This document shows positions 1 through 8,126 of a stretch of DNA of 34,955 nucleotides, in pieces (the stretch's first letter is position 1; every line of letters starts with the position of its first letter). Source of the stretch: Rubellimicrobium sp. CFH 75288. Lineage in GTDB: Bacteria; Pseudomonadota; Alphaproteobacteria; Rhodobacterales; Rhodobacteraceae. The position numbers were made by a program, and so were the translations under genes. Under the pieces are notes generated by a model. That model was not told the origin of the DNA. It saw nothing but the letters and a program-made list of their open reading frames with translations, and did no database searches. Where the stretch lies: assembly GCF_009904055.1 (NCBI RefSeq), contig NZ_WYDP01000026.1, positions 1 to 34,955 on the forward strand. The letters run 5' to 3'.

Positions 1-2
1 GC

Positions 3-80
3 AGCAACCGTCCTGTTCTGGCTTTGACAATCAATGAGTCTGGAGCCCAAGAAGCTCGTTGGGTAGAAAATCTGAGATAA
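3..80 (+). CDS. Possible 3' end of a gene entering from the left
   Basis: A reading frame is open from the left edge to TAA at 78-80 (25 codons). It shows no recognisable motif and is too short to assign. A second frame (2-37) is also open to the edge, so it is uncertain which, if either, is coding. An integrase would be expected about here in such elements, but these residues do not identify one. Confidence 0.2.
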   Translation, partial: SNRPVLALTINESGAQEARWVENLR

Positions 81-151
81 AGCCCAACGACACGGACCCG
101 ACCATCTTCCATCTTCCGGCGTATCGTAACCGACGCCGAAAGGAACCGGCT

Positions 152-355
152 GTGTCCGAAAGATCCGACCGAATCCTGCGCCGCCCCGAGGTGGAGAGCC
201 TCGTGGGTGTGAAGCGATCCACCCTTTACGACTGGATGGCGCGGGGCTCCTTCCCTAAGCCTGTCGCCCTTGGCCCTCGTCTCGTGGGCTGGCGGCAGTC
301 CGACGTCACCACTTGGCTCGAAGCACGAACCCCGCGTGACCGCAACGCCAGGTGA
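152..355 (+). CDS. AlpA-like helix-turn-helix DNA-binding protein
   Basis: A 67-residue protein of the AlpA/MerR-like excisionase group, small winged-helix DNA-binding proteins that regulate or assist excision of integrated elements. It shows the family pattern: an RRPEVE segment entering the domain, SLVGVKRSTLYDWM as the helix-turn-helix (about residues 15-28), the FPKPVALG turn and GWRQSDVTTWL at the end. GTG at 152 is chosen because AGGA lies 7 bases upstream and the length is typical. An in-frame TTG at 59 would add 31 residues without a convincing ribosome site. It is the first gene of the plus-strand series and is followed 4 bases later by the small ORF at 360. Its position at the head of the replication genes suggests it controls them or the excision step. 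Confidence 0.8.
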   Translation: MSERSDRILRRPEVESLVGVKRSTLYDWMARGSFPKPVALGPRLVGWRQSDVTTWLEARTPRDRNAR

Positions 356-359
356 CGCC

Positions 360-566
360 ATGAGCGAGGAATGGAAAGCCCCGTGCGGCTGGCGGGCCGA
401 CACGGGGCGTGGAGCGCCTTGCCATGCGAACGCGGCGGGCGCCTCCATCCTAACATCCCCTATCTTGCGGCGCCAACCCGTGCGGCAGCGCCGCATCCGA
501 GGACTTCGCAACACCTTGGCCGCGACGCTCGCGCTCTGGGCCTATAGAGAGGGGGGCGAGGGATGA
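360..566 (+). CDS. Small hypothetical protein, 68 aa
   Basis: ATG at 360 starts just after the AlpA-like stop and has AGGTG a few bases upstream. The frame ends in a TGA that overlaps the ATG of the primase (ATGA at 563-566). This spacing is the main reason to call it a gene. The protein begins MSEEWKAPCGW, is rich in arginine and alanine, and has no recognised domain. Its two cysteines (CGW and PCH) do not form a clear zinc site. A role in the replication module is only inferred from the coupled arrangement. Confidence 0.5.
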   Translation: MSEEWKAPCGWRADTGRGAPCHANAAGASILTSPILRRQPVRQRRIRGLRNTLAATLALWAYREGGEG

Positions 567-1441
567 CCGACGCCAGGAGCCTTACCCTCGCCCTCAAGGG
601 GCGCTGGTTCGGTCGTTACGGGCTTGCCTGCTGCCCCGCTCATGGCGACCGACATCCGAGTCTGAGCCTGTCCGATGAAACAAAGGGCCGCGTCCTGTCG
701 CGATGCCACACGGGCTGTGGCTTCCGCGACATCCTGAAGGCGCTGCGTGATCTGGGACTGGCGGAGGGCACCGGTCGGGTTCTGGAACTGGACGCGATCG
801 CACCGACCCGCCGAGAGGCCGAGGAACGCGCTATAGCCCAGCGCCGGTCGCTGCAAGCGACCTTCACCTGGAAGGCGGCTCTGCCTATTGGGGGCACCTT
901 GGCCGAGACCTATCTGCGCGGTCGAGGCATCACCTGCGCGCTGCCTCCGTCGCTGCGCTTTCATCCCGCCGCTTGGCATCCGACTGGCACGCGCTTCCCG
1001 GCTTTGGTGGCGCTTGTCGAGGGTGGGGAATGGGCGGCCGTGCATCGGACTTACCTGCGCCCAGACGGAAGCGGAAAGGTCGGTGTTCAGCCTACCAAGG
1101 CAATGCTGGGAAACGTGCGCGGCGGGGCCGTGCGCCTCGCAGAGGCCCCCGGTCCGCTCGTGGTTGCGGAGGGCATTGAAACTGCCCTGAGCCTCGCCAG
1201 CGGTCTTCTGCCAAGCCCTGCGACCGTCTGGGCCGCGCTCAGCGCCTCCGGCTTCTTGGCCCTGCGGCTGCCGCCCGATCCGGGCGAGCTGATCGTGGCG
1301 ACAGACGGGGACCGCGCGGGGCGCAAGGTGGGAGACGCCCTCGCCCGCTCCGCTACGCGCATGGTCTGGTCCGTCAGCCTCCTGCCTGCGCCCGAGGGGC
1401 GCGACTGGAACGACATCTTGCAGGACATGAGAGCTCCATGA
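563..1441 (+). CDS. Toprim-domain primase-like protein
   Basis: A 292-residue protein of the phage/plasmid primase type. The N-terminus has a CHC2-like zinc module: CCPAHGD near residues 23-29 and CHTGC at 48-52. A Toprim fold follows. The catalytic glutamate is in VVAEGIETA (about 200-208) and the acidic pair is in IVATDGDRAGR (about 244-254, D248 and D250). A GRDWND motif near the C-terminus is common in this group. Toprim primases make RNA primers on single-stranded DNA. In integrated elements this type usually sits beside a DUF3987 helicase-like protein, as here. The start overlaps the preceding stop and its own stop overlaps the next ATG, both as ATGA, so translation is probably coupled. 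Confidence 0.85.
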   Translation: MTDARSLTLALKGRWFGRYGLACCPAHGDRHPSLSLSDETKGRVLSRCHTGCGFRDILKALRDLGLAEGTGRVLELDAIAPTRREAEERAIAQRRSLQATFTWKAALPIGGTLAETYLRGRGITCALPPSLRFHPAAWHPTGTRFPALVALVEGGEWAAVHRTYLRPDGSGKVGVQPTKAMLGNVRGGAVRLAEAPGPLVVAEGIETALSLASGLLPSPATVWAALSASGFLALRLPPDPGELIVATDGDRAGRKVGDALARSATRMVWSVSLLPAPEGRDWNDILQDMRAP

Positions 1442-2934
1442 CCGTCGTGAAGCCGATCCCCCTCCGACTTGAGGGACCGCAACCATTGGTCCGCGAGGTG
1501 CCGCCCGGCCGACAGTATCCAGTGGAGGCTCTGGGACCATTTCGGGCAGCCGTGGAAGCCGTGCAGGCCATGACAGGGGCGCCGCTTGCGATCCCGGCGC
1601 AATCGGCCCTGTCCGTGGCCTCGCTCGCCGTGCAGGCGCACGCGGACGTAGAAGCGCTTGGGGGAGCGGCGCCCCTGTCGCTCTACTGTCTGACCATCGC
1701 CGAGAGCGGCGAGCGGAAATCGTCCTGCGACAGACCCTTGATGGAGGGCCTGCGCGAACATGAGCGCGAGGCGAACCGCGCCCAGCGTGAGGAGTTCACC
1801 GCCTGGCAGAACCGCCATGCGCTCTGGAAGGGTGAGCGCGACCGCATCCTTGCAGAGGCCCGGAAGGGAAAAGGCGGGAAGCGCACGGCGGCGCAGGCCG
1901 ACCTCGAAGCGCTCGGGCCGGAACCCGTCGCGCCCCCATCGGCGGATCGGACCGTGACTGAACCGACCTTCGAGGGCCTGACCCGGCTTTTCGGCCACGG
2001 CCAGCCCAGCCTTGGGCTTTTCTCGGACGAAGGTGGCCAGTTCTTGGGCGGTCATGGCATGAGCCAGGACCACCGCCAGAAGACCTTGGCTGCCCTGAAC
2101 AACCTGTGGGGGGGCAATCCGATCCGGCGCACCCGTGCCGGAGAGGGGGCCTTCACGCTCTACGGGCGCAGGCTTGCGGTCCACCTCATGGTGCAGCCCG
2201 TGGTGGCCCGCGCGTTCATGGCCGACAGTTTGGCGGAGGGGACCGGCTTCCTGCCCCGCTTCCTTCTCTGCGAGCCGCCAAGCACAATCGGCAGGCGTCT
2301 GTCCGCCACCTTGCGGACGGATCATGCTCCCATTGCCGCCTTCGCGAGCCGCTTGAGGACCATTTTGGTGCAGCCGATGCCGCTTTCGGACCCCGAGACG
2401 CGCGAACTGGTCCCGCGACGCCTTCCCTTGTCGCGGGAGGCACGGAGCCTGCTGGTCCGCTTCTCGGATGACGTGGAAGCGCGGCAGGCCCCCGGCTGCG
2501 ACCTGGCGCATGTCACGGGCTACGCAAGCAAGGCGGCCGAGCAGGCGGCGCGCATCGCGGGCGTTCTGACACTCTGGGGCGACCTGAACGCATACGAGGT
2601 CGGGGAGCCGATGATGGTGCGAGGCATCACTCTGGCCGACTTCTACCTGTCCGAGGCGGCGCGGCTGGCGAAGGGGGCTGCCATGGCGCCCGAACTGGAG
2701 CAGGCCGAGCGCCTGCGGCGTTGGTTGGTCGAGGCGTGGCGTGAGCCGGACATCGTGCCCAGCGACATCCTGCGGCACGCCCCCATTCGGGCGCTGCGTG
2801 ACCGGCCCACTGCCCGGAAGGTGGCAGCCTTGCTTGTGGAAGCCGGATGGCTGGTCCCGCTGGAAGCGGGCACAATCGTGCGGGGCCGAAGCCGCCGCGA
2901 GGCCTTCCGCATCGTTCGGGAGACGCCGGAATGA
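1438..2934 (+). CDS. DUF3987 family helicase-like protein
   Basis: A 498-residue protein matching the DUF3987 (YfjI-like) family found in mobile elements beside primases. A Walker A-like loop appears as AESGERKSS (about 88-96), shaped like the family's GxxKS nucleotide-binding site. A conserved block around residues 190-270 includes FSDEGGQFLGG, the expected acidic Walker B-like segment. The C-terminal 60 residues (PSDILRHAPIRAL onward) look like a winged helix. The protein probably acts with the preceding primase in element replication, though the biochemistry of the family is poorly established. It starts within the primase stop (ATGA at 1438) and its stop overlaps the next start (ATGA at 2931). 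Confidence 0.82.
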   Translation: MTVVKPIPLRLEGPQPLVREVPPGRQYPVEALGPFRAAVEAVQAMTGAPLAIPAQSALSVASLAVQAHADVEALGGAAPLSLYCLTIAESGERKSSCDRPLMEGLREHEREANRAQREEFTAWQNRHALWKGERDRILAEARKGKGGKRTAAQADLEALGPEPVAPPSADRTVTEPTFEGLTRLFGHGQPSLGLFSDEGGQFLGGHGMSQDHRQKTLAALNNLWGGNPIRRTRAGEGAFTLYGRRLAVHLMVQPVVARAFMADSLAEGTGFLPRFLLCEPPSTIGRRLSATLRTDHAPIAAFASRLRTILVQPMPLSDPETRELVPRRLPLSREARSLLVRFSDDVEARQAPGCDLAHVTGYASKAAEQAARIAGVLTLWGDLNAYEVGEPMMVRGITLADFYLSEAARLAKGAAMAPELEQAERLRRWLVEAWREPDIVPSDILRHAPIRALRDRPTARKVAALLVEAGWLVPLEAGTIVRGRSRREAFRIVRETPE

Positions 2935-3290
2935 GCTTCGACCCGATGGCCGAGCTGGCGCGCGTGCTGGCGGCCGAAGCCGCTGATCCGGCGCTGGATC
3001 ATCGTGCTATTCGTGCTAACGATGCGATTTCCGCCCTGCCCGAGGCCGATCGGATAGCGCGAATAGCACGAATAGCACGCGCACCGGATGTGAGGCCCGA
3101 GAGCGCGGGGCACGAAGATCGGGCCGCAGGGACGGGGATGTACGCAGCATCGTCGGACGCCCGGGACGCGTTCGAGGAGCGCGCCGCCATCCGCGAGTTC
3201 GACGGCGGACAGGCCCAGGCTGAAGCCGAGCGCGCCGCGCTCGGCGAGGTGGCAGCGGCCTTCGGCATCGCGCCCGAGCAGCTTGCGTGA
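2931..3290 (+). CDS. Hypothetical protein, 119 aa, in the replication module
   Basis: ATG at 2931 overlaps the DUF3987 stop in an ATGA junction, which fixes the start. The protein is alanine-, arginine- and glutamate-rich and predicted mainly helical, with no recognised domain. Residues 40-50 contain a short repeated peptide (RIARIARIAR) encoded by a 9-bp DNA repeat. That repeat also forms one arm of a long inverted repeat within the gene (3003-3079). The coupled position suggests an accessory role in replication or its regulation. The function is unknown. Confidence 0.6.
   Translation: MSFDPMAELARVLAAEAADPALDHRAIRANDAISALPEADRIARIARIARAPDVRPESAGHEDRAAGTGMYAASSDARDAFEERAAIREFDGGQAQAEAERAALGEVAAAFGIAPEQLA
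3003..3079. repeat. Perfect 16-bp inverted repeat with 45-base spacer
   Basis: CGTGCTATTCGTGCTA at 3003-3018 is the exact reverse complement of TAGCACGAATAGCACG at 3064-3079. Each arm contains a 9-bp direct repeat (GAATAGCAC or its complement), and the right arm is preceded by a degenerate third copy. The repeat lies inside a coding region but is more A+T-rich than its surroundings. Candidate roles are an iteron-like replication protein site, an operator or an RNA stem-loop. No role is shown by the sequence alone. Confidence 0.75.
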
Positions 3291-3314
3291 GTCGCCACCA
3301 CAGGAGGCAAGAGA

Positions 3315-3881
3315 ATGGACGGTGCCGACAACCTTCCCGACGCGGCCGAACGTAACCAATGCCCCCCGCCAGGGAGGGCGGAAGGTGCACCCCGCATGAG
3401 CCTGAACATGACCGAGCAGGGAACTCTGAAGGTGAGCCTTGAGGGCGATTGGGCCTCCTTGGCCATCGGGACTAAGGACCTCAAGGTTCTGCATGGACTT
3501 GTCATGCAGCTCGCTTTGCTGGGCGAAGGTGGGCAACGTATAAGCGAGACGGCAACCAATCAGGCCTTGGCCTTCATGAGCGAGATGAAGCCCCGGGACG
3601 CGGCCGAGCTTTTCCTTCTCGCACAGATGGCCAGCATCCATCAGGCGACCATGATGCTGTCCCGGCGCCTCAACCATGTCGAGACGATCCCCCAGCAGGA
3701 CGCGGCCGAGCGGGCGCTGAACAAGCTGGCGCGCACCTTCGCGGGGCAGATGGAGGCGCTGAAGCGCTATCGCTCGAAAGGACACCAGACGGTGCGCGTG
3801 GAGCGGGTCACGGTGCAGAGCGGCGGGCAGGCCGTCGTCGGCACCATCGCAGCGAGGGGGAGGGGTGAAGTTGAAAGCTGA
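3315..3881 (+). CDS. Hypothetical protein of alphaproteobacterial mobile elements
   Basis: A 188-residue protein with a very good ribosome site (AGGAGG 7 bases before ATG 3315). The N-terminal 27 residues look disordered. From about residue 60 there is a helical domain (KDLKVLHGLVMQLALL, then PRDAAELFLLAQMASIHQATM). The C-terminus carries the HQTVRVERVTVQSGGQA segment that I recall from uncharacterised proteins in phage-like elements and plasmids of alphaproteobacteria. I recognise the family by this tail but know no function for it. It overlaps the next gene by 17 bases, and the two are probably co-transcribed. An alternative start at 3396 (MSLNMTEQ) would remove the disordered part but lacks as good a ribosome site. 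Confidence 0.65.
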   Translation: MDGADNLPDAAERNQCPPPGRAEGAPRMSLNMTEQGTLKVSLEGDWASLAIGTKDLKVLHGLVMQLALLGEGGQRISETATNQALAFMSEMKPRDAAELFLLAQMASIHQATMMLSRRLNHVETIPQQDAAERALNKLARTFAGQMEALKRYRSKGHQTVRVERVTVQSGGQAVVGTIAARGRGEVES

Positions 3882-4143
3882 CGCCGACCCCATGCACCCG
3901 GTTCGGCAGCTTCAGGAAGCACCCCGCTGTGCAGCCCGCTCCAAACGCACCGGCGCGCCCTGCCAAGCCCCCGCCGTGCGGGGCTGGAGGGTCTGCCGGA
4001 TGCATGGCGCAAGAGGTGGCGGGCCGGAGGGCCGCGGCAATGGAGCGTGGCGCCACGGGGGCCGCTCCCGAGAAGTAACGCGGACCCGGGCATTCGTGGC
4101 GCTGCTGCTCAGGCAGGCCAAGCGCGAGGCGGAGGAACTCTGA
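3865..4143 (+). CDS. Small Cys/His-rich HGG-motif protein of phage-like elements
   Basis: A 92-residue basic protein with a family-like layout. A cysteine in CAARSKRTGAPCQAP is followed by CRMHGARGGG, then a glycine/asparagine stretch and WRHGGRSREV. Proteins with the C-x-A-x-TR-x-G-x-PC and HG-x-Y/R motifs are frequent in phages and integrated elements, and their function is not established. The cysteines and histidines could bind zinc. GTG at 3865 follows a GAGGGGGAGG purine stretch. ATG at 3892 is a possible shorter start without a ribosome site. About 80 bases of non-coding sequence separate it from the restriction-modification gene. Confidence 0.6.
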   Translation: MKLKADADPMHPVRQLQEAPRCAARSKRTGAPCQAPAVRGWRVCRMHGARGGGPEGRGNGAWRHGGRSREVTRTRAFVALLLRQAKREAEEL

Positions 4144-4223
4144 CGCGGTTTCCTGCGCCTTCCCGATTGCCCGAGCCCGGCCGCCTCCCCTAGCCTGCCC
4201 CGGTGTCGGACGAGCGAGGTTCC

Positions 4224-7200
4224 ATGAGGCCAGAGGAGTTCATCACGCGCTGGGGGCCGTCCGGCGGCGCGGAGATGGCCAACTCCCAGACCTTCATCCT
4301 CGAGCTGTGCGACCTTCTGGGCGTGCCCCGGCCTGAGCCTACCCAACCCGACGAGCGGCTCAACGACTATACGTATGAGCGGGCGGTCAGGCACACCGCG
4401 CGGGGCCTCACCACCACCAATCGCATCGACTGCTACAAGCGCGGCTGCTTCATCCTCGAAAGCAAGCAGGGTTCCGAGGCCCATGCACGGAGCGCCGGCG
4501 ACCCCCGGCAAGGCCAGCTCCTGCCGAGCGGGGCATCCCCGACTCGCGCGGGCACCGCCACGCGCGGCACGCCGGCTTGGGATCGTGCGATGCGCCGCGC
4601 CTTCGAGCAGGCGAAAGGGTATGTCGCCGACCTGCCCGCAGATCACCCAGCACCGCCGTTCCTGATCGTCATGGACGTGGGCCACGTCATCGAGCTCTAC
4701 GCCGACTTCTCGGGACAGGGACGCAGCTATGCGCAGTTCCCCGACCGCGCCGGCTTCCAGATCACGCTCGACCGACTGCGCGACCCGAAGGTGCTTGACC
4801 TCCTGCGCAAGGTCTGGACCGACCCCCTCTCGCTCGACCCGGCGCGCCGTGCGGCCGAGGTGACGCGCGACGTGGCTGAACGGCTTGCCCGTGTGGCCGC
4901 ACGGCTCGAGGCCGCCTGCCACCCGCCCGAGGCCGTAGCAGGCTTCCTGATGCGCTGCCTGTTCACGATGTTTGCCGAGGATGTGGGCCTCCTCCCGCCC
5001 GAAGGCTTCAGGACGCTCCTGGCCGACCTCCAGACTCGGCCCGACGACCTCGTGCCCGCGCTCGAGGCGCTGTGGGCCAGCATGGACGCGGGCGGCTACG
5101 ACCCGGCCCTGCGCGCCACCCTGCGCCGCTTCAACGGCGGGCTGTTCCGCGACCGCACCGCGCTTCCCCTGGACGCGGACGGCATCCGCGAGCTGCTTGT
5201 GGCCGCCTCGCGGGACTGGCGCGAGGTGGAGCCTGCCATCTTCGGCACCTTCCTCGAACGCGCCCTGAACCCGCTCGAGCGGGCCCGGCTCGGCGCCCAC
5301 TACACGCCCCGCGCCTATGTCGAGCGTCTGGTGACGGCGACTGTCATGGACCCGCTGCGCGAGGACTGGGAGAACGCGCAGGCCCGCATGGCCGAGCTGG
5401 TGGACGCGGGCGACGCGGCCGGCGCGCTGGCCGAGGCGCGCGCCTTCCACCACGCGCTCTGCACGCTCCGGGTGCTCGACCCGGCCTGCGGGACGGGCAA
5501 CTTCCTCTATGTCGCGCTCGAGCTGCTCAAGCGCCTCGAGGGCGAGGTGCTGGAGCGCATCGCGGCGCTGGGCGGCGAGGCGCGCCTGTCGCTGTCGGGC
5601 GAGACGGTGGACCCCTCGCAGTTCCACGGGCTGGAGACGAATCCCCGCGCCGCCGCCATCGCCGAGGTGGTGCTGTGGGTGGGCTATCTCCAGTGGCAGC
5701 TCCGCACCGGGGGGCTCGCGGCGATCCCCGACCCGGTGCTCAGGGCGCACGGCACCATCGAATGCCGCGATGCGGTGCTGGAATGGAGCGGCGAGCAACC
5801 CCGGCTGGACGCGAACGGCACGCCGCTGACCGTGTGGGACCGCCGCACCTACAGGCTCCACCCCATCACCGGCGAGGAGGTGCCCGACCCCGACGCCCGC
5901 GTGCCTGCCGTGACCTTCACCGACCCCCGCCGTGCGCCCTGGCCCGAGGTGGACTTCATCGTCGGCAACCCGCCCTTCATCGGGGGCAAGGACATGCGGA
6001 TGCAGCTCGGGGACGGCTATGCCGAGGCCGTATGGCAGGCCCGCCCCGAGGTCTCGGGCGGGGCCGATTTCGTGATGCAATGGTGGGACGAGGCCGCGCG
6101 TCGGCTGGCCGATCCGAAGGGGCGGCTGCGACGGTTCGGCCTCATTACCACCAACAGCATCACCCAGACCTTCAGCCGCCGCGTGGTCGAGCGCTACCTG
6201 CGCGACGACAGGCGGCCCGTCTCGCTCGCCTTCGCCGTGCCCGACCACCCCTGGGTCAAGGGCAGCGGGCGCGCGGCCGTGCGCATTGCCATGACCGTGA
6301 TGCGCCGAGGCCGGGGCGAGGGCGTGCTGGGCATGGTGGCCGAGGAGCGCGACCTCGACAGCGACGCGCCGCAGGTCCGGCTCGAGACGCGGACGGGCAC
6401 GATCACCGCCAAGCTCGCGCTGGGGGCCGACGTGACCGCCGCCCTGCCCCTGCTCTCCAACGAGGGGCTGTCGAGCCCCGGCGTGAAGCTCCACGGCGCG
6501 GGCTTCATCGTCACCCCGCGCGAGGCGCGGGCGCTGGGGCTCGGCACGGTGCCGGGGCTGGAGGACCACATCCTGCCCTATGTCAACGGCCGCGACATCG
6601 CGCAGACCTCGCGCGGGGCGATGGTGATCGACCTCTTCGGACTGACCGAGGCGCAGCTGCGCGACCGCTTCCCGGCCGTCTATGGCCATGTGCTGGACCG
6701 GGTGAAGCCGGAGCGGGACGCGAACAGCCGCGGCAGCTACCGCGACAGCTGGTGGACCTTCGGAGAGCCCCGGCGCGAACTCCGCGCCTTCACGGCAGCC
6801 CTGCCCCGCTTCATCGTCACCGTGGAGACGACCCGGCACCGCCTGTTCCGCTTCCTGCCCGCCGGCACGCGGCCCGACAACATGCTCGTCGCCATCGGCC
6901 TCGATGACCCGGCGGCGCTGGCGCTGCTGTCCTCGCGCGTCCATGTCCTCTGGGCCGTCGCCGCCGGGGGCTGGCTCGGCGTCGGCAACGATCCCCGCTA
7001 CAGCAAGACCCGGACCTTCGACCCCTTCCCTTTCCCCGCCCTCCTCACCGACCGCGCCGCGGGCGACCATGCCGCAGCCCTGCGCGACCGCCTGCGCGAC
7101 CTGGGCGAGCGGCTCGAGGCGCTGCGCTCGGACCGCCTTGCCGCCGACCCGCGCCTCACCCTCACCGGCCTCTACAACCGCCTCGAGCGCCGCCGCGAGG

Positions 7201-7844
7201 CGCTGCATGGCGGCCCCCCCTTCGCGGAGGGCGAGGAAGCCGACCACGCCCGCGCCCACATCCCCCTTCTGGCCGAGCTGCACGACGCCATCGACCGCGC
7301 CGCGCTGGGCGCCTATGGCTGGGACGACCTTGCCCCCGCACTCGTGGGCCGGCCCGGCGCCACGCTCCCCTCGGACCTCAAGGATGCCACGCAGGAGGCG
7401 GCCGAGGACGCGCTGCTCTCCCGCCTCGTGGCGCTCAACGCCGAGCGCCGGGCCGAGGAGGCCCGGGGGCAGGTGCGCTGGCTGCGCCCGGCCTATCAGG
7501 TCCCCCGCCTGCGCCACCGCCTGCCTGCGCAGGAGGAGATGGACGTGACGACCCCCGGCCTCGCCCTGCCCGCCTCCGAGGGCCGTCGCTGGCCCGACGA
7601 CCCCCGGGCCCAGTTCGCTGCCGTCCGCGCGCTCCTGGCCGAATCGGAAGGGGCGCTGGACGCCGAAGCCGTCGCGCGCGCCTTCGCCGGCCGGCTTACG
7701 CCCCGGCGGCGCGCGCGCGTGGCCGAGGTGCTGGACGTGCTGGCCGACCTCGGCCACCTGCGCCGGGGTGAGGGGCCGGCCCTACCGGGCGCCCACGTGC
7801 AGACCCGCCCCCTCTACGGCGCAAGGACCGCGCGCGCCGCCTGA
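4224..7844 (+). CDS. MmeI-like single-chain restriction-modification enzyme (type IIG/IIL)
   Basis: A 1206-residue protein combining nuclease and adenine methyltransferase. The N-terminal nuclease motif is D69-x9-E79-x-K81 (IDCYKRGCFILESK), the same spacing as reported for MmeI. A helical spacer follows. The SAM motif LDPACGTGNF is at about 418-427 and the catalytic NPPF at 582-585. The C-terminal third should contain target recognition. A further extension of about 250 residues makes it longer than MmeI (about 920). Such enzymes methylate one strand of their site and cut outside it without a separate methylase. ATG 4224 follows GAGCGAGG; GTG 4203 would add seven residues. As the last gene before the tRNA junction it is probably defence cargo. 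Recognition sequence cannot be read off. The motifs are intact, so it is probably active. Confidence 0.88.
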   Translation: MRPEEFITRWGPSGGAEMANSQTFILELCDLLGVPRPEPTQPDERLNDYTYERAVRHTARGLTTTNRIDCYKRGCFILESKQGSEAHARSAGDPRQGQLLPSGASPTRAGTATRGTPAWDRAMRRAFEQAKGYVADLPADHPAPPFLIVMDVGHVIELYADFSGQGRSYAQFPDRAGFQITLDRLRDPKVLDLLRKVWTDPLSLDPARRAAEVTRDVAERLARVAARLEAACHPPEAVAGFLMRCLFTMFAEDVGLLPPEGFRTLLADLQTRPDDLVPALEALWASMDAGGYDPALRATLRRFNGGLFRDRTALPLDADGIRELLVAASRDWREVEPAIFGTFLERALNPLERARLGAHYTPRAYVERLVTATVMDPLREDWENAQARMAELVDAGDAAGALAEARAFHHALCTLRVLDPACGTGNFLYVALELLKRLEGEVLERIAALGGEARLSLSGETVDPSQFHGLETNPRAAAIAEVVLWVGYLQWQLRTGGLAAIPDPVLRAHGTIECRDAVLEWSGEQPRLDANGTPLTVWDRRTYRLHPITGEEVPDPDARVPAVTFTDPRRAPWPEVDFIVGNPPFIGGKDMRMQLGDGYAEAVWQARPEVSGGADFVMQWWDEAARRLADPKGRLRRFGLITTNSITQTFSRRVVERYLRDDRRPVSLAFAVPDHPWVKGSGRAAVRIAMTVMRRGRGEGVLGMVAEERDLDSDAPQVRLETRTGTITAKLALGADVTAALPLLSNEGLSSPGVKLHGAGFIVTPREARALGLGTVPGLEDHILPYVNGRDIAQTSRGAMVIDLFGLTEAQLRDRFPAVYGHVLDRVKPERDANSRGSYRDSWWTFGEPRRELRAFTAALPRFIVTVETTRHRLFRFLPAGTRPDNMLVAIGLDDPAALALLSSRVHVLWAVAAGGWLGVGNDPRYSKTRTFDPFPFPALLTDRAAGDHAAALRDRLRDLGERLEALRSDRLAADPRLTLTGLYNRLERRREALHGGPPFAEGEEADHARAHIPLLAELHDAIDRAALGAYGWDDLAPALVGRPGATLPSDLKDATQEAAEDALLSRLVALNAERRAEEARGQVRWLRPAYQVPRLRHRLPAQEEMDVTTPGLALPASEGRRWPDDPRAQFAAVRALLAESEGALDAEAVARAFAGRLTPRRRARVAEVLDVLADLGHLRRGEGPALPGAHVQTRPLYGARTARAA

Positions 7845-7957
7845 CGCCCGCGCCCCGCGAAGGGCCTGACCGGACGCGAGCTGGGGGAACTCCTGGGGGA
7901 GCCCGAGAGGCGCCGCTCAGGAAATACCTTCAAAAACAATTGCCTGCTAGATAACTC

Positions 7958-8034
7958 TGGCGCGCTGGGGAGGATTCGAACCCCCGACCCCTTGATTCGT
8001 AGTCAAGTACTCTATCCAACTGAGCTACCAGCGC
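7958..8034 (-). tRNA. tRNA-Arg (anticodon ACG)
   Basis: A full 77-base cloverleaf is readable on the minus strand. The acceptor stem is GCGCTGG/CCAGCGC with discriminator G and an encoded CCA. The D arm is GCTC/GAGT. The anticodon stem CTTGA/TCAAG encloses the loop CTACGAA with anticodon ACG, and the T arm contains GGTTCGAATCC. Its 3' end faces the integrated element to the left, as expected if the element integrated at the tRNA 3' end and left the gene intact. A T5 run about 17 bases past the CCA (complement of 7933-7937) could end transcription. Confidence 0.97.
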
Positions 8035-8098
8035 GCGGCAGAGTGCGGGCGATGTAACGGCGCGGCGCGGGCTTGGCAAGGGGCATCGTGCCCTTTCC

Positions 8099-8126
8099 GC
8101 GGCGCCCGCAGGCCGCGGGGCGCCGC
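8099..8126 (-). terminator. Hairpin after the histidine kinase
   Basis: Immediately downstream of the kinase stop (8127), 8099-8107 (GCGGCGCCC) pairs perfectly with 8118-8126 (GGGCGCCGC) around a 10-base loop. No T-run follows, so this is a weak intrinsic terminator or an mRNA 3'-end stabiliser. Confidence 0.45.

Larger units (their letters stand above)
1..7957. mobile_element. Integrated genetic element, one end, next to tRNA-Arg
   Basis: The segment holds the gene set of a small integrated element: AlpA-like regulator, Toprim primase, DUF3987 protein, two small element-type proteins and a restriction-modification cargo, all on the plus strand. It stops at the 3' end of a tRNA-Arg gene, a common target of tyrosine integrases. 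An A+T-rich stretch at about 7921-7957 stands out against the G+C-rich flanks and marks the probable junction. The left end and the integrase are not in the window, and no second copy of the tRNA 3' end is visible, so the left boundary is unknown. Island identity is inferred from content and geometry, not from paired att sites. Confidence 0.6.

Noticed and set aside
59-151. Longer AlpA-like protein starting at TTG 59
   Set aside because: The extra 31 residues are not family-like and the ribosome site is better at GTG 152.
3912-7757. 1281-codon open frame on the minus strand
   Set aside because: It is antisense to the restriction-modification gene, whose frame shows motifs in the right order. 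High G+C suppresses stops in opposing frames, and this product has no coherent domain.
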